A stretch of 64,000 nt of DNA, taken from NCBI RefSeq assembly GCF_008704425.1, contig NZ_CP023696.1, forward strand, positions 4,752,501-4,816,500. Reading direction: 5' to 3'. The notes under the pieces were generated by a model. The model worked only from the letters and a program-made list of their open reading frames with translations. It ran no database searches and was not told the DNA's origin. This document shows, one piece after another, positions 17,865-27,297 of this stretch (its first letter is position 1; each line of letters opens with the position of its first letter). Origin of the DNA: Streptomyces fradiae ATCC 10745 = DSM 40063. GTDB lineage: Bacteria > Actinomycetota > Actinomycetes > Streptomycetales > Streptomycetaceae. A program made the translations under genes and the position numbers.

Positions 17865-20822
17865 ATGGACCCGATGAACCCGCAGCCGGACGACCCCGGC
17901 CACGACCCGACCGGCGGCGCCGCCCGCCCCGGCGGCGACAGCGGTCGCCCCCGCACCTCCCGCGACGACCTGCCCGCCCCGGCAGGCGCCGGTACGCCGC
18001 CCGCCCCCGCCCGCACCGCCAAGCTCGTCACCGGCGACTTCCTGCTCACCGTCAACCCCGTCGACGGCAGCGAGATCGAGCCCTGCCCGCCCGGCCGCCA
18101 GCCGGAGGCCCCCGCCCGCCGCACCCCCGAGCAGCGCGCCGAACGCGACCGCGCCGCCGCCCCGCCCGTCCCCACCGGGCCGGCCGCGCCGCACCCGCCG
18201 CTGCTGCGCCGCGACGACGAGCGGGAACGGCTCGTCCAGCTCCTCTCCCGCGGCCGCTCCGTCCGCCTCACCGGCCCCGCCGGCTCCGGGCGCACCCGGC
18301 TCCTCGACGCCGTCGCCGCCGACTGCGCCGACCTCGCGCCCGACGGCGTCATCCGCCTCTCCGGCCACCGCCGCACCGTCGGTGAGGTGCTGTACGCCCT
18401 GTTCGCCGCCGTCCACCACGCCCCCGCGCACCGCCCCGACCGGGCCGGAGTGCGCGCGTACGTCCGGGAGATCGGCGCCGTCGTCCTCCTCGACGACCTG
18501 GAGTTCGGCGGCGCGGCCCTCGACGAGCTGCTCGACGCGGCCCCCGAGTGCGCCTTCCTCCTGGCCGCCACCCCCGGCACCCCGGCCCCCTCCCCGGACG
18601 CCTCCGTCGAGGAGGTCGCCCTCGCGGGCCTCGACCGGTCCACCACCCTCGAACTCCTCGAGCACGCCGTCGACCGGCCGTTGACCGACGAGGAGGCCAA
18701 CTGGGCCGGCGACCTGTGGTTCGAGTCCGAGGGGCTGCCCCTGCGCTTCGTCCAGGCCGGTGCCCTGCTCCGGCAGCGCGACGCGCTGCGCGGGCCCGCC
18801 CCCGGGGACGAGGGCGCAGACCCGGACGGCAGCGTCTTCACCGACGTGCGCGACACGCCCCTGCCGAGCCTCGGCGAGGCGGCGGCGCCCGCCGCGCTGC
18901 TCGCCTCCCGGCTCTCCGAGGCCGCCCGCGACACGCTCCGCTTCGCCGTCGCCCTCGGCGGCGAGGTCCCCCACCAGGCGCACCTGCCCGCCCTCGTCGG
19001 CGACACCCACGCCGACGCCGCGCTCGGCGAGCTCGTCCGCTGCGGGCTGCTCACCCCCGTCGGCCCCCGCCACCGGCTGGCGCCCGGCGTCGCCGAACAG
19101 CTCGCGGAGCACGGCTACGAGGAGGGCGCCCCCGCCCGCGCCCACACCGCCGCCCAGCACTACGCCTGGTGGGCGGGGCACCCGTCCGTCGCACCCGAGC
19201 GGGTCGCCGCGGAGTCCGACGCGGTGCTCGCCGCCCTGCACGCACTCGCCTCCAGCCAGGAGGCCGGACACGCCAGCGCCGCCGTCCTGCTGGCCCGCAG
19301 CGCCGCGCCCGCCCTCGCGGCGGCGCTGCACTGGGGCGCCTGGGAGCGGGCGCTGCGCTCCGGCCAGGCCGCCGCGCGGCTCGCGGGCGAGGTCGCCGAA
19401 GAGGCGTACTTCCACCACGAGCTGGGCGTCCTCGCCCTGTGCCGGGGCAACCTGGAGCGGGCGCGCGCCGAGCTGGAGGCGTCCATCGCGCTGCGCGGCG
19501 CCCTCGCCGACAAGCGCGGCACGGTCGCCGGGCGGCGGGCCCTCGCCCTGGTCGCCGACCGGGAGCGCGGCGCCGCCCTGCACGGCGCCCCGGCCGCGCC
19601 GCCGGTCACCCTCCGCGCGCCCACCCCGCCCGGCACGGGCGGCACGGGCGGCGCGGCCGGGGCGGGCGGCGCCGGCGGTACGAGCGGTACGGCGCCGGGC
19701 GGTGCGGGACCGGCCGGCGCCGGGCCCGGTGCGGCGGGCGGCGCGGCCGGCGCGGGCCGGCCGGCACTCGCGGGCTCGGCGGGCGGCTCGGCCGCGGCTC
19801 CGGGCGCCTCCGGCGGGTACGGCACGTCCGCCCCCGCGGGCCGTACGACCGGCCCCGCCTTCGGCGCGGCGGCGACCGGCGGGCCCGGCGGGGACGTCGC
19901 CTCCGGTTCCGCTTCCGCCGCCGGTCCGGCGCGAGGACCCGCGTACGGCTCCGGAGGGGCGGACTTCGACACCGCGTACGCCGCCGTCGTCGCGGGCGCG
20001 CAGGGCGGCAAGTACGCCGCCGCCCCGGCCCGCCAGGCGCGGTCGGCGCGCAGGCGCCTGCGCGGCCTGATGGTGGCCGGCACCCGGCGGAACCTGGTCG
20101 CGGCCGGGGCGGGCGCCGTCCTCGCGGCGGTCCTCGGCACGGTCGTCACCATCGGCGCCACCTCCGGCAGCGGCGACGGCGCCCCGGCCGACGGCACGGC
20201 CGTCACCGAGCACTCGGCGGACACCGACGCCGTCGGCGGCGGGGGCTTCGAGGAGACGGACCCGGGCGACGGCTCCACCGGCACCCCGGGCGGCGGCACG
20301 GGCGGCCCCGGCACCGGGGCGACCGGCGACGCCCCCGGCTCGTCCCAGGAGCCCGGTACGGCCGGCCCCACCGGGGACGAGGCGTCCGACCCCGCCGCGA
20401 GCCCGTCGGCGACGGACGACGACCCGGCGTCCGGCGGCACGGGCGGCGACGACGACGGCGCGGGCACCGGCGGCGACGGCACCACGGGCGGCGGCTCCAC
20501 CACCTCCCCGGGCACCACGGGCTCCCCGACCTCGGGCGGCGGCTCGGGCAGCGGCAGCCCCGACCCCTCCGGTTCCTCGTCGAGCCCGGCGCCCTCCACC
20601 TCGTCGACGCCGCCCCCGGAGCCCACCCCGACCGGTGACGCGGGCGGCACCACCGGCTCGGACAGCGGCAGCGATGGCGGCGGCGAGTCCGGCGGCTCGT
20701 CGGCGACCGCGAGCGGCCCGGTGGCCCCGCCCGGCGACCCCGGTACGACGGGCGACTCCGCGACGACGGGCGACTCCGGGACGACCGGCGGGACCGGGAC
20801 GACCGGCGGCACGGCCGCCTGA
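17865..20822 (+). CDS. Membrane-anchored P-loop (STAND-like) ATPase with disordered external tail
   Basis: Unusual protein of 985 aa. Residues 1-115 are Pro/Arg-rich and probably disordered. A NTPase core follows: Walker A GPAGSGRT at 137-144, Walker B VVLLDDLEF at 206-214, then a winged-helix-like region and helical repeats near 500-560, resembling the AfsR/LuxR-type STAND ATPases. Residues 570-725 are Gly/Ala-rich linker. One transmembrane helix (about 743-762) is followed by about 220 residues dominated by Gly, Ser, Thr, Asp and Pro, predicted outside. ATG 17865 has GGGGGC eight bases upstream; GTG 17811 has none. Function unknown: a membrane-tethered signalling ATPase is an inference. Confidence 0.82.
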   Translation: MDPMNPQPDDPGHDPTGGAARPGGDSGRPRTSRDDLPAPAGAGTPPAPARTAKLVTGDFLLTVNPVDGSEIEPCPPGRQPEAPARRTPEQRAERDRAAAPPVPTGPAAPHPPLLRRDDERERLVQLLSRGRSVRLTGPAGSGRTRLLDAVAADCADLAPDGVIRLSGHRRTVGEVLYALFAAVHHAPAHRPDRAGVRAYVREIGAVVLLDDLEFGGAALDELLDAAPECAFLLAATPGTPAPSPDASVEEVALAGLDRSTTLELLEHAVDRPLTDEEANWAGDLWFESEGLPLRFVQAGALLRQRDALRGPAPGDEGADPDGSVFTDVRDTPLPSLGEAAAPAALLASRLSEAARDTLRFAVALGGEVPHQAHLPALVGDTHADAALGELVRCGLLTPVGPRHRLAPGVAEQLAEHGYEEGAPARAHTAAQHYAWWAGHPSVAPERVAAESDAVLAALHALASSQEAGHASAAVLLARSAAPALAAALHWGAWERALRSGQAAARLAGEVAEEAYFHHELGVLALCRGNLERARAELEASIALRGALADKRGTVAGRRALALVADRERGAALHGAPAAPPVTLRAPTPPGTGGTGGAAGAGGAGGTSGTAPGGAGPAGAGPGAAGGAAGAGRPALAGSAGGSAAAPGASGGYGTSAPAGRTTGPAFGAAATGGPGGDVASGSASAAGPARGPAYGSGGADFDTAYAAVVAGAQGGKYAAAPARQARSARRRLRGLMVAGTRRNLVAAGAGAVLAAVLGTVVTIGATSGSGDGAPADGTAVTEHSADTDAVGGGGFEETDPGDGSTGTPGGGTGGPGTGATGDAPGSSQEPGTAGPTGDEASDPAASPSATDDDPASGGTGGDDDGAGTGGDGTTGGGSTTSPGTTGSPTSGGGSGSGSPDPSGSSSSPAPSTSSTPPPEPTPTGDAGGTTGSDSGSDGGGESGGSSATASGPVAPPGDPGTTGDSATTGDSGTTGGTGTTGGTAA

Positions 20823-20909
20823 CCCGCCGGGGGAGCCCGCCGCGGGCCCGGTCCCGGTGCGCCCGCCCGCCCCGCCGGTCCCGCCCAGCGGACCGGCCCC
20901 GCACGGCAG

Positions 20910-20944
20910 GACGGCCCCGGGCGGTGTCACCGCCCGGGGCCGTC
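20910..20944. terminator. Bidirectional terminator between P-loop protein gene and nucS
   Basis: Arms 20910-20926 and 20928-20944 are perfectly complementary over 17 bp around a single T (in practice a small GTGTCAC loop). It lies between convergent genes. Confidence 0.85.
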
Positions 20945-21031
20945 GCCGCGGAGCACGCCGTACGGCGGCGCCGTCCGTACGGTGGGGGCGGACGGTGAAC
21001 CACCGGCCGCCCCCGCCGTGCTGACGCTCCG

Positions 21032-21703
21032 TCAGAAAAGTCGCAGCTTGTCGTCCTCGATGCCGCGCAGTGCGTCGTAGTCCAGCACCACGCAGTCGAT
21101 GCCCCGGTCCGTCGCCAGCACCCGCGCCTGCGGCTTGATCTCCTGCGCGGCGAAGACGCCCTTCACCGGTGCCAGGTGCGGGTCCCGGTTCAGCAGGTCG
21201 AGGTAGCGGGTGAGCTGCTCGACGCCGTCGATCTCGCCGCGCCGCTTGATCTCGACGGCCACCGTGCCGCCCTCGCCGTCCCGGCACAGGATGTCCACCG
21301 GGCCGATCGCCGTCGGGTACTCGCGGCGGATCAGCGTGTATCCGTCACCCAGTGTCTCGATCCGGTCGGCGAGCAGCTCCTGGAGGTGCGCCTCCACGCC
21401 GTCCTTGATGAGACCGGGGTCGACCCCCAGCTCGTGGGACGAGTCGTGGAGGACCTCCTCCATCGTGATGATCAGTTTCTCGCCCGCCTTGTTGACGACC
21501 GTCCACACGCCGGAGGACTCCCCCTCGCCCTCCTTGAGGGTGCACGGCGGGGACATCCAGTTGAGGGGCTTGTAGGCCCGGTCGTCGGCGTGGATCGAGA
21601 CGCTGCCGTCCGCCTTGATCAGGATCAGCCGGTGGGCGGAGGGGAGGTGGGCGGTGAGCCGGCCCGCGTAGTCCACGGAGCAGCGGGCGATGACGAGACG
21701 CAT
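21032..21703 (-). CDS. nucS: Endonuclease NucS/EndoMS (non-canonical mismatch repair)
   Basis: NucS cleaves DNA at mismatches and replaces MutS/MutL in most actinobacteria. The product is 223 aa. The C-terminal nuclease domain has the PD-(D/E)xK catalytic set Asp137 (GPVDIL), Glu151 and Lys153 (VEIKRRG). The last residues DKLRLF match the sliding-clamp-binding tail seen in NucS proteins, so coupling to replication is expected. The frame is open upstream to 21943, but ATG 21703 gives the family start MRLVIARCSVDY. It is convergent with the P-loop protein gene and divergent from the next gene. Confidence 0.96.
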   Translation of the reverse strand: MRLVIARCSVDYAGRLTAHLPSAHRLILIKADGSVSIHADDRAYKPLNWMSPPCTLKEGEGESSGVWTVVNKAGEKLIITMEEVLHDSSHELGVDPGLIKDGVEAHLQELLADRIETLGDGYTLIRREYPTAIGPVDILCRDGEGGTVAVEIKRRGEIDGVEQLTRYLDLLNRDPHLAPVKGVFAAQEIKPQARVLATDRGIDCVVLDYDALRGIEDDKLRLF

Positions 21704-21924
21704 GGTGCGCAACGCTACTCGACGCACGCGGTATCGCGCGATTCGGTGCCAAACGGCCCTGGAACCTTGGCCTGTTGTGGGCCAATCTCCTGGTGCGGTC
21801 CGGACAGCGCGCCTACCGTGGAAGCGGGAGGTCGTCACTCGTGCACGCAGCGTGTGCGTACGGGGGGCTCCTCCCGCCCTGCCCGTAAGACCCCGCTCCC
21901 CGCGGGGTCGCGAGAGGAGAACCC

Positions 21925-22317
21925 ATGTCGCTCGACGTCTCACCGGCCCTTATGGAACAGGCCGAGCGAGGCGAGGTCGACGAAGCCGCCTTCGTCGACT
22001 GCGTCCGGACCTCCCTGCCCTTCGCCTGGGAGATGATCAGTTCTCTGGTGGCCCGGCTGAGGGAGGACGGGGGTGCCTTCGCCGACAACCAGACGCCCCC
22101 GCCGGACGAGCACGCGCGCGGCCAGCTCCTGCGCGCCATGGCGAGCGACGCGATACGGGGGGCGCTGGAGCGCCACTTCGGCGTCCGGCTGGCCTTCCAG
22201 AACTGCCACCGCGTCGCCGTGTTCCCGCCGGGTCCGGTGGCCGACGAGCGGCTCGCCCGCTTCACGTCCGTACGCGCCCAGCTCCTGAACCAGTCGCCGG
22301 TGCTGCGCGACTGCTGA
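21925..22317 (+). CDS. Small conserved Streptomyces protein (SCO5389-like)
   Basis: Soluble protein of 130 aa with no signal peptide or membrane segment. It starts at ATG 21925 behind AGAGGAGA. Features are an acidic, helical N-terminal half (MEQAERGEVDEAAFVDCVRTSLPFAWEMI) and a basic C-terminal half containing ERHFGVRLAFQNCHRVAVFPPGP. It resembles the family I remember as SCO5389, of unknown function, which in S. coelicolor also follows nucS. Two or three Cys residues are present but no metal motif. No catalytic motif is visible. Confidence 0.85.
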   Translation: MSLDVSPALMEQAERGEVDEAAFVDCVRTSLPFAWEMISSLVARLREDGGAFADNQTPPPDEHARGQLLRAMASDAIRGALERHFGVRLAFQNCHRVAVFPPGPVADERLARFTSVRAQLLNQSPVLRDC

Positions 22318-22553
22318 CCGCCGCGCACGTGTTGCCGCTCCGCTCCGCGGCGCCCCGGCCGGCGCCCCGGCGCAGGGGCGGCAGTCGCGCCCCGCCGGGC
22401 CTCGCCGCCGCACCGCGTCCCGCCCCGCACGCGCGCCCGCCCCACCCGAGCCCATCGCCCGCGCGCCCGCCGCCCGAGCCGGCCGCCCACGCGCCCATCG
22501 CCCACGCGCCCGGCCACCGCGCCCGCCCCGCTCCCGGGCCGCGCCCCGCCCGC

Positions 22554-23588
22554 TCACCGCAGCAGCGGCAGCACCTCGGCGCCGAGCCGGTGTACGTTCT
22601 CCTCCGTCGCCGCGAGCTGCCCCGACCCCTCCACGAGCAGCGCGAACCGCCGGATGCCGGTCCGCTCCGCCGTGGCGGCCAGCCGGTCCGCCGCGAGCCG
22701 GGGCGTCCCGACCGGGTGCAGCCGGCACAGCAGCTCGGTGTACGCGTACGGATCCCGCATCGCGCGGGGCCGCCCGTCCACGGTCACATGGGCGCCCAGG
22801 CCGTCCCGGAGCCACCCCGGCACGGCCTTCAGCAGGACCTCCACGGCGTCCGCCGTGTGGTCGGCGAGCTGGGCGACCCCGGCCGACACATGGCCGTCCG
22901 CGATCCGCTCCACCTCGTCCGGGTCGTGGCCGGCCGCCAGTGCCTCGCGCCGCCACAGGGCGGTCATCTCCGCCTTCTCCTCGTCCCCGCAGTGCATGCC
23001 GAGCAGCATCGGCACCCCGTGCGCGGCGGCGAGCCGGACACTCCCCGGCGAGGTGCAGGCGAGGACCGCCTCCGGCGCGCCGGACCCGTCGATCAGCTCG
23101 TCCGGCCGGGGCACGACCGGCACCTCCCGGAAGCGGTGCCGCTCGCCGTCCGCCGCCACCCGGTCCTGGCGCAGCCAGCGCAGCAGCACCTCCAGCGACT
23201 CGGGGAAGTGCCGCTCGTACGCCTCCAGGCCCGCGCCGAACACCTCCAGGTCGACCCACGGCCCGCCCCGCCCGACGCCCAGCGTGAACCGCCCGCCCGA
23301 GGCGATGTGCAGCAGCGCGGCCTGCTCGCCCAGCGCGACCGGGTGCGCGGTCGGCAGCACGCTCACCGCCGTGCCGACCCGGATGCGGCGCGTCCGGCCC
23401 AGCAGCAGCGCGGCCAGGGTGATGGCCGAGGGGCACACCCCGTACGGCACGAAGTGGTGCTCCGCCAGCCACACCGCGTCCAGCCCGGCCTCCTCGGCGG
23501 CCTCCGCGGAACGCACCGCGCGGTGCAGCGCCTCGCTGTGGCCCTGGCCGGGGAACTGCGCCGCCGGCACGAAGGTTCCCACGCGCAT
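22554..23588 (-). CDS. LLM-class flavin-dependent oxidoreductase
   Basis: Bacterial luciferase-like monooxygenase of 344 aa, using FMNH2 or F420 to oxidise an unknown substrate. The TIM-barrel start MRVGTFVPAAQFPGQGHSEA, the central VWLAEHHFVPYGVCPS (about 43-58) and ALGEQAALLHIASGGRFTLGVGRG (about 88-111) are typical of the alkanal monooxygenase group. ATG 23588 follows GAGGAGG. It stands alone between two plus-strand genes. Which flavin it uses cannot be told from the sequence. Confidence 0.9.
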   Translation of the reverse strand: MRVGTFVPAAQFPGQGHSEALHRAVRSAEAAEEAGLDAVWLAEHHFVPYGVCPSAITLAALLLGRTRRIRVGTAVSVLPTAHPVALGEQAALLHIASGGRFTLGVGRGGPWVDLEVFGAGLEAYERHFPESLEVLLRWLRQDRVAADGERHRFREVPVVPRPDELIDGSGAPEAVLACTSPGSVRLAAAHGVPMLLGMHCGDEEKAEMTALWRREALAAGHDPDEVERIADGHVSAGVAQLADHTADAVEVLLKAVPGWLRDGLGAHVTVDGRPRAMRDPYAYTELLCRLHPVGTPRLAADRLAATAERTGIRRFALLVEGSGQLAATEENVHRLGAEVLPLLR

Positions 23589-23818
23589 TGCCTCATGCCT
23601 CCTCGACGGCAGGTACCGGTTCTCCTCATCGCGGTCAACGGCTGACACGTGCCAGGGGCAACGGCCCACGGCCGGGTTGTTGCGATTTTCTGGTAACCGC
23701 CCCCGGACGAGGGGCTGCTCGTACAGGTGTCGGAGGGTCGCCGGGTCGTCGGGGGGCCGCCGGAAGGCGCTTAGGCTGGACGGGATACCTGCCCGCCGCG
23801 CCCTGTGAGGTGTTTTCC

Positions 23819-24157
23819 GTGTCCCCGCGCCGCAACCGGCCCCACAAGAGGGGCGGAGAGAGGACCCCCGAGACCGGAGGGGACGACGGCGACCGCTACG
23901 GCGGCTTCCAGCGGACGGAGAGCTGGCAGGGCGAGGACTGGTCGGTGCGGAACGTGGCGGGCGCGAGCGCCGCGGGGAAGCGCTACCGCTGCCCCGGGTG
24001 CGACCAGGAGATCCCCTCCGGCGTCCCGCACGTGGTGGCCTGGCCGCAGTACGGCGGCGGCGTGGACGACCGGCGGCACTGGCACCGGGCGTGCTGGAAC
24101 GCGAAGGACCGCCGCACCACCCGGGTGCAGCGGTCCCGCAACGCCCCACGCTACTGA
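23819..24157 (+). CDS. Small zinc-ribbon-like protein
   Basis: Protein of 112 aa from GTG 23819. The N-terminus is basic and hydrophilic (SPRRNRPHKRGGERTPE), and the central part carries a probable metal site: YRCPGCDQEI (about residues 59-68) and HWHRACWNAKD (about 91-101), i.e. CxxC plus HxxxC. Similar actinobacterial proteins have been labelled ATP/GTP-binding, but I see no P-loop, so that label looks wrong. A role in nucleic acid or protein binding is possible. The function is unknown. Confidence 0.82.
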   Translation: MSPRRNRPHKRGGERTPETGGDDGDRYGGFQRTESWQGEDWSVRNVAGASAAGKRYRCPGCDQEIPSGVPHVVAWPQYGGGVDDRRHWHRACWNAKDRRTTRVQRSRNAPRY

Positions 24158-24367
24158 GGCCCCGGTCCTGCGGGCCCCGCCCGCACGGACCCCGGTCCCC
24201 CGGCCGCCGGGGCCCGACCTGACGGCCCCCGGCCCACGGCGCCCCGCCCCCGCGACCCGAGCCCTCCGGCCCACGGCGCGCCCCGCCCCCCGGAACCCGA
24301 CGGCCCCCGGCACCGCGCACGCCCCCTCGGCCGCCGCGCCCCGGAGCCCCCGCGCCCGTACGGCCCC

Positions 24368-25192
24368 TCAGGCGTCCCTGCGGTCGAGCACCGCGTACGC
24401 CCCGCCCAGCGCCGCGGCGGTGACGCCCATGAGGATCCACAGCGCCCCCCAGCCGGACGTCATCGGCACGTCGGAGGCGAGGCCCTCGGTGTACATGGCG
24501 CTCAGGAGCGTCGGGATCGAGTACTCGACGAGGGTGTCCCGCACCCCGTGCAGCGCGTTCGCGTACATCCCGATCGCCAGCACGTACGGCAGCAGCACCA
24601 GGCCGATCATGGTGGTGATCGAGCCGGCCGAGTGGCGCAGCAGGGCGCCCACGGCGAGCGACAGCAGTCCCAGGCACGCCATGAACAGCCCCACGCCGAC
24701 CGTGACGCGCAGCCACTGCCCGGCGCTCGCCCCGCTCGTCGTGCCGAGCATGGCGCTCTGCACCACCGCCGTGACCGCCGAGACGATGGTCGTGGTCGCG
24801 AAGACGACCCCGAAGAAGACGATCGCCTTGGCCGTGAGCACCCGGCTGCGGCTCGGGCACGCCGTCAGCGTCGTACGGATCATGCCCGTGCCGAACTCGG
24901 AGGTGATCGTCAGCACGCCGAGCGTGATCACGCACACGGTGGCGAGCATCATGCCGGGCAGGCCCAGGCCGAGGACGGAGCCGCGGGGCTCGACCTCCCC
25001 CTCCGGCACCCCGTCGAGCGCGAACGCCAGCAGCGCTCCGAAGCCGACGACGAGCACGACCATCACGCCCAGCGTCCAGATCGTCGACCGCAGCGACCGC
25101 ATCTTGGTCCACTCGGAGGCGACGGCGTCCCCGAGGTGGGCGCGGCGCACGGGGATGGGGGAGGTGTACGGGGTGGTCGGGGTGGTGGTCAT
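24368..25192 (-). CDS. ABC transporter permease (ABC-2 type), pair 1
   Basis: Integral membrane subunit of 274 aa with six predicted helices, beginning after the amphipathic stretch ASEWTKMRSLRSTIWT, a feature of NatB/bacitracin-exporter-like permeases. TSEFGTGMIRTTLTACPSR (about 97-115) is the conserved cytoplasmic motif. The ATG overlaps the stop of the upstream ATPase gene by four bases. It forms a heteromeric exporter with that ATPase. It is a paralog of the 26515-27294 permease (shared EWTKxR and TGMIRT motifs). The substrate is unknown. Confidence 0.9.
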   Translation of the reverse strand: MTTTPTTPYTSPIPVRRAHLGDAVASEWTKMRSLRSTIWTLGVMVVLVVGFGALLAFALDGVPEGEVEPRGSVLGLGLPGMMLATVCVITLGVLTITSEFGTGMIRTTLTACPSRSRVLTAKAIVFFGVVFATTTIVSAVTAVVQSAMLGTTSGASAGQWLRVTVGVGLFMACLGLLSLAVGALLRHSAGSITTMIGLVLLPYVLAIGMYANALHGVRDTLVEYSIPTLLSAMYTEGLASDVPMTSGWGALWILMGVTAAALGGAYAVLDRRDA

Positions 25193-26385
25193 CGCGCTTC
25201 CTCGGGACTCTCGTGCGTACGGCTCCGCTCCGGCCCGCCCCCGCCCGGCGCCCCGCCCCCGTCCGGCCCCGCAGCCGGCACCGCGCCGGGGGCCGGGGCG
25301 GCCGGCGCCGGCACCGCGCCGGAGACGGGTGCGGCGGGGACGGGCACCGCGCCCGGCGCCGCTCCCGGTACGGGCGGCGGGGGTGCGTACCAACCCTCCA
25401 GCGGCACCTCGGGGACGACGGGCGCCTCCGGCTGCTCCGGCAGGGGGCCCAGTTCCGCGAGCCGGTCGTCGGTGGAGCGGTAGTCCACCGCGGCCTGCGT
25501 CAGCCGCATGTACGCCTCCTCCAGCGACGCCTGGTGCGGGGACAGCTCCCACAGCCGCGCCCCCGCCCCGTGCGCCAGGTCGCTGATGCGGGGGAGCGGC
25601 AGCCCGGTCACGCGCAGCGCCCCGTCCCGCTCGGGGAGCACGAAGCCCCCGGCCTCCGTCAGCGCGGCGACCAGCCGCTTCCGCTGCTCCGGCTCGTCCG
25701 CCGGGACGCGGACGCGGGCGAAGCCGGCGGAGTTCGCCGCGATGAAGGCGCGCACGCTCATGTCCGCGAGCAGCCGCCCCCGGCCGATGACGATCAGGTG
25801 GTCGGCGGTCAGCGCCATCTCGCTCATCAGGTGCGAGGAGACGAGGACCGTGCGGCCCTCGGCGGCCAGCGCCCTCATCAGGTTCCGCACCCAGAGGATG
25901 CCCTCCGGGTCCAGGCCGTTGACCGGCTCGTCGAAGAGGAGCACCTGCGGGTCGCCGAGGAGCGCCGCCGCGATGCCCAGGCGCTGGCCCATGCCGAGCG
26001 AGAAGCCCTTGGAGCGCCTGCGCGCCACGTCCCTGAGGCCGACGACGCCAAGCACCTCGTCCACGCGGCCCGCGGGGATGCCGGCGAGCTGGGCGAGGGC
26101 GAGCAGATGGGCGCGGGCCGTGCGCCCGCCGTGCACCGCGCGCGCGTCGAGCAGGGCGCCGACCTGGCGGGGGGCGTTGGGCAGGGCGCGGAAGGGGTGG
26201 CCGCCGATGGTGACGTGGCCGGAGGTGGGCCGGTCCAGGCCGAGGATCATGCGCATGGTGGTCGACTTGCCGGAGCCGTTGGGACCCAGGAACCCGGTGA
26301 CGACGCCGGGCCGCACCTGGAACGACAGGTCGTCCACGGCGGTCTTGGCGCCGTAGCGCTTGGTCAGGCGGACTGCCTCGATCAT
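25189..26385 (-). CDS. ABC transporter ATP-binding protein with Pro/Ala-rich tail, pair 1
   Basis: ATPase of 398 aa. Walker A GPNGSGKST is near residue 39, signature FSLGMGQRLGIA near 134, and Walker B VLLFDEP follows. The typical subunit is about 305 aa; here residues from about 315 onwards are an added disordered tail of Pro, Ala, Gly and Val repeats (VPAAPVSGAVPAPAAPAPG). ATG 26385 begins the family N-terminus MIEAVRLTKRYG. Upstream in-frame codons to 26451 are unlikely to be used. It is coupled to the downstream permease gene by ATGA. Confidence 0.92.
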   Translation of the reverse strand: MIEAVRLTKRYGAKTAVDDLSFQVRPGVVTGFLGPNGSGKSTTMRMILGLDRPTSGHVTIGGHPFRALPNAPRQVGALLDARAVHGGRTARAHLLALAQLAGIPAGRVDEVLGVVGLRDVARRRSKGFSLGMGQRLGIAAALLGDPQVLLFDEPVNGLDPEGILWVRNLMRALAAEGRTVLVSSHLMSEMALTADHLIVIGRGRLLADMSVRAFIAANSAGFARVRVPADEPEQRKRLVAALTEAGGFVLPERDGALRVTGLPLPRISDLAHGAGARLWELSPHQASLEEAYMRLTQAAVDYRSTDDRLAELGPLPEQPEAPVVPEVPLEGWYAPPPPVPGAAPGAVPVPAAPVSGAVPAPAAPAPGAVPAAGPDGGGAPGGGGPERSRTHESPEEAR

Positions 26386-26467
26386 TCTCCAGCCCCACAC
26401 AGGTCGGTTCGGCGGCGGGCGGCGGCGCACCGCGCGTCCGTGCGCCGCCACCCGTGAGAAGTAGGAA

Positions 26468-26496
26468 GGGGGCGGAGCCTTGACGGTTCCGCCCCC
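26468..26496. terminator. Hairpin between the two ABC transporter pairs
   Basis: Arms 26468-26479 and 26485-26496 (GGGGGCGGAGCC pairing with one G-U) close on TTGAC. It follows the end of pair 2 and precedes the promoter of pair 1. Confidence 0.8.
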
Positions 26497-26514
26497 TACA
26501 AACGTACGCGAAAC

Positions 26515-27294
26515 CTACGCGTCGCGGTTCCGCAGCACCAGGTAGCCGCCGGCGAGGGCCGCCGCCACCCACAGCGCCATGATCCCGAGGCCGCCCCACG
26601 GGCCGTACGGCGCGGGGTCCTGGCCCAAGGCGCCGGGCACGACCTGCATGATCGCCGAGCCGGCCTGGTCGGGGAAGTACCGCGCCACGTCACGGGTGGC
26701 GGGGATGGCCGACATGATCTGCGTCACCAGGAAGAAGAACGGCATGAGGATGCCGAGCGACAGGATCGAGGAGCGCAGCATCGCCGTCACGCCCATCGCG
26801 AAGACGGTGAGCAGGCACATGTAGAGGCCGCCGCCGACCACGGCGCGCAGCACGTTCTCCTCGCCGATCGTCGTGCCGTGCTCGCCGAGCATCGCCTGGC
26901 CGGTGAAGAAGGCCAGGAAGCTGGTGAGGAGGCCGACGACCAGCGCCAGCAGCCCCGCCACGGCGATCTTGCCGTAGAGGAACGCGGCCCGCTGCGGCAC
27001 GGCCGCGAGCGAGGTGCGGATCATGCCGGTGCTGTACTCGGTGCCGACGACCAGGACACCGAAGACGATCATCGCGAGCTGCCCCAGGGTCATCCCGGAG
27101 AAGCTGATCATCGTCGGGTCGAAGGTCATCCGGGAGACCTCGTCGAGGTCGTCGAACTGCACGCGCATGAGGGCGCTGAGCGCGGCGCCGACCGCCACCG
27201 TCACGGCGAGGGCCGCGGCGAGCGTCCACACCGTCGACGCCACCGTACGGATCTTGGTCCACTCCGACCGCAGGACCGCGGGTACCGATGCCAT
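26515..27294 (-). CDS. ABC transporter permease (ABC-2 type), pair 2
   Basis: Membrane subunit of 259 aa with six predicted helices. The N-terminal RSEWTKIRTVASTVWT and the motif TEYSTGMIRTSLAAVPQR (about 87-104) correspond to those of the neighbouring paralog. The start ATG is three bases after the stop of its ATPase gene. The pair probably exports a lipid, peptide or drug; no specificity residues are known for this group. A hairpin follows the gene and separates the two transporter transcripts. Confidence 0.9.
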   Translation of the reverse strand: MASVPAVLRSEWTKIRTVASTVWTLAAALAVTVAVGAALSALMRVQFDDLDEVSRMTFDPTMISFSGMTLGQLAMIVFGVLVVGTEYSTGMIRTSLAAVPQRAAFLYGKIAVAGLLALVVGLLTSFLAFFTGQAMLGEHGTTIGEENVLRAVVGGGLYMCLLTVFAMGVTAMLRSSILSLGILMPFFFLVTQIMSAIPATRDVARYFPDQAGSAIMQVVPGALGQDPAPYGPWGGLGIMALWVAAALAGGYLVLRNRDA

Positions 27295-27297
27295 GGT

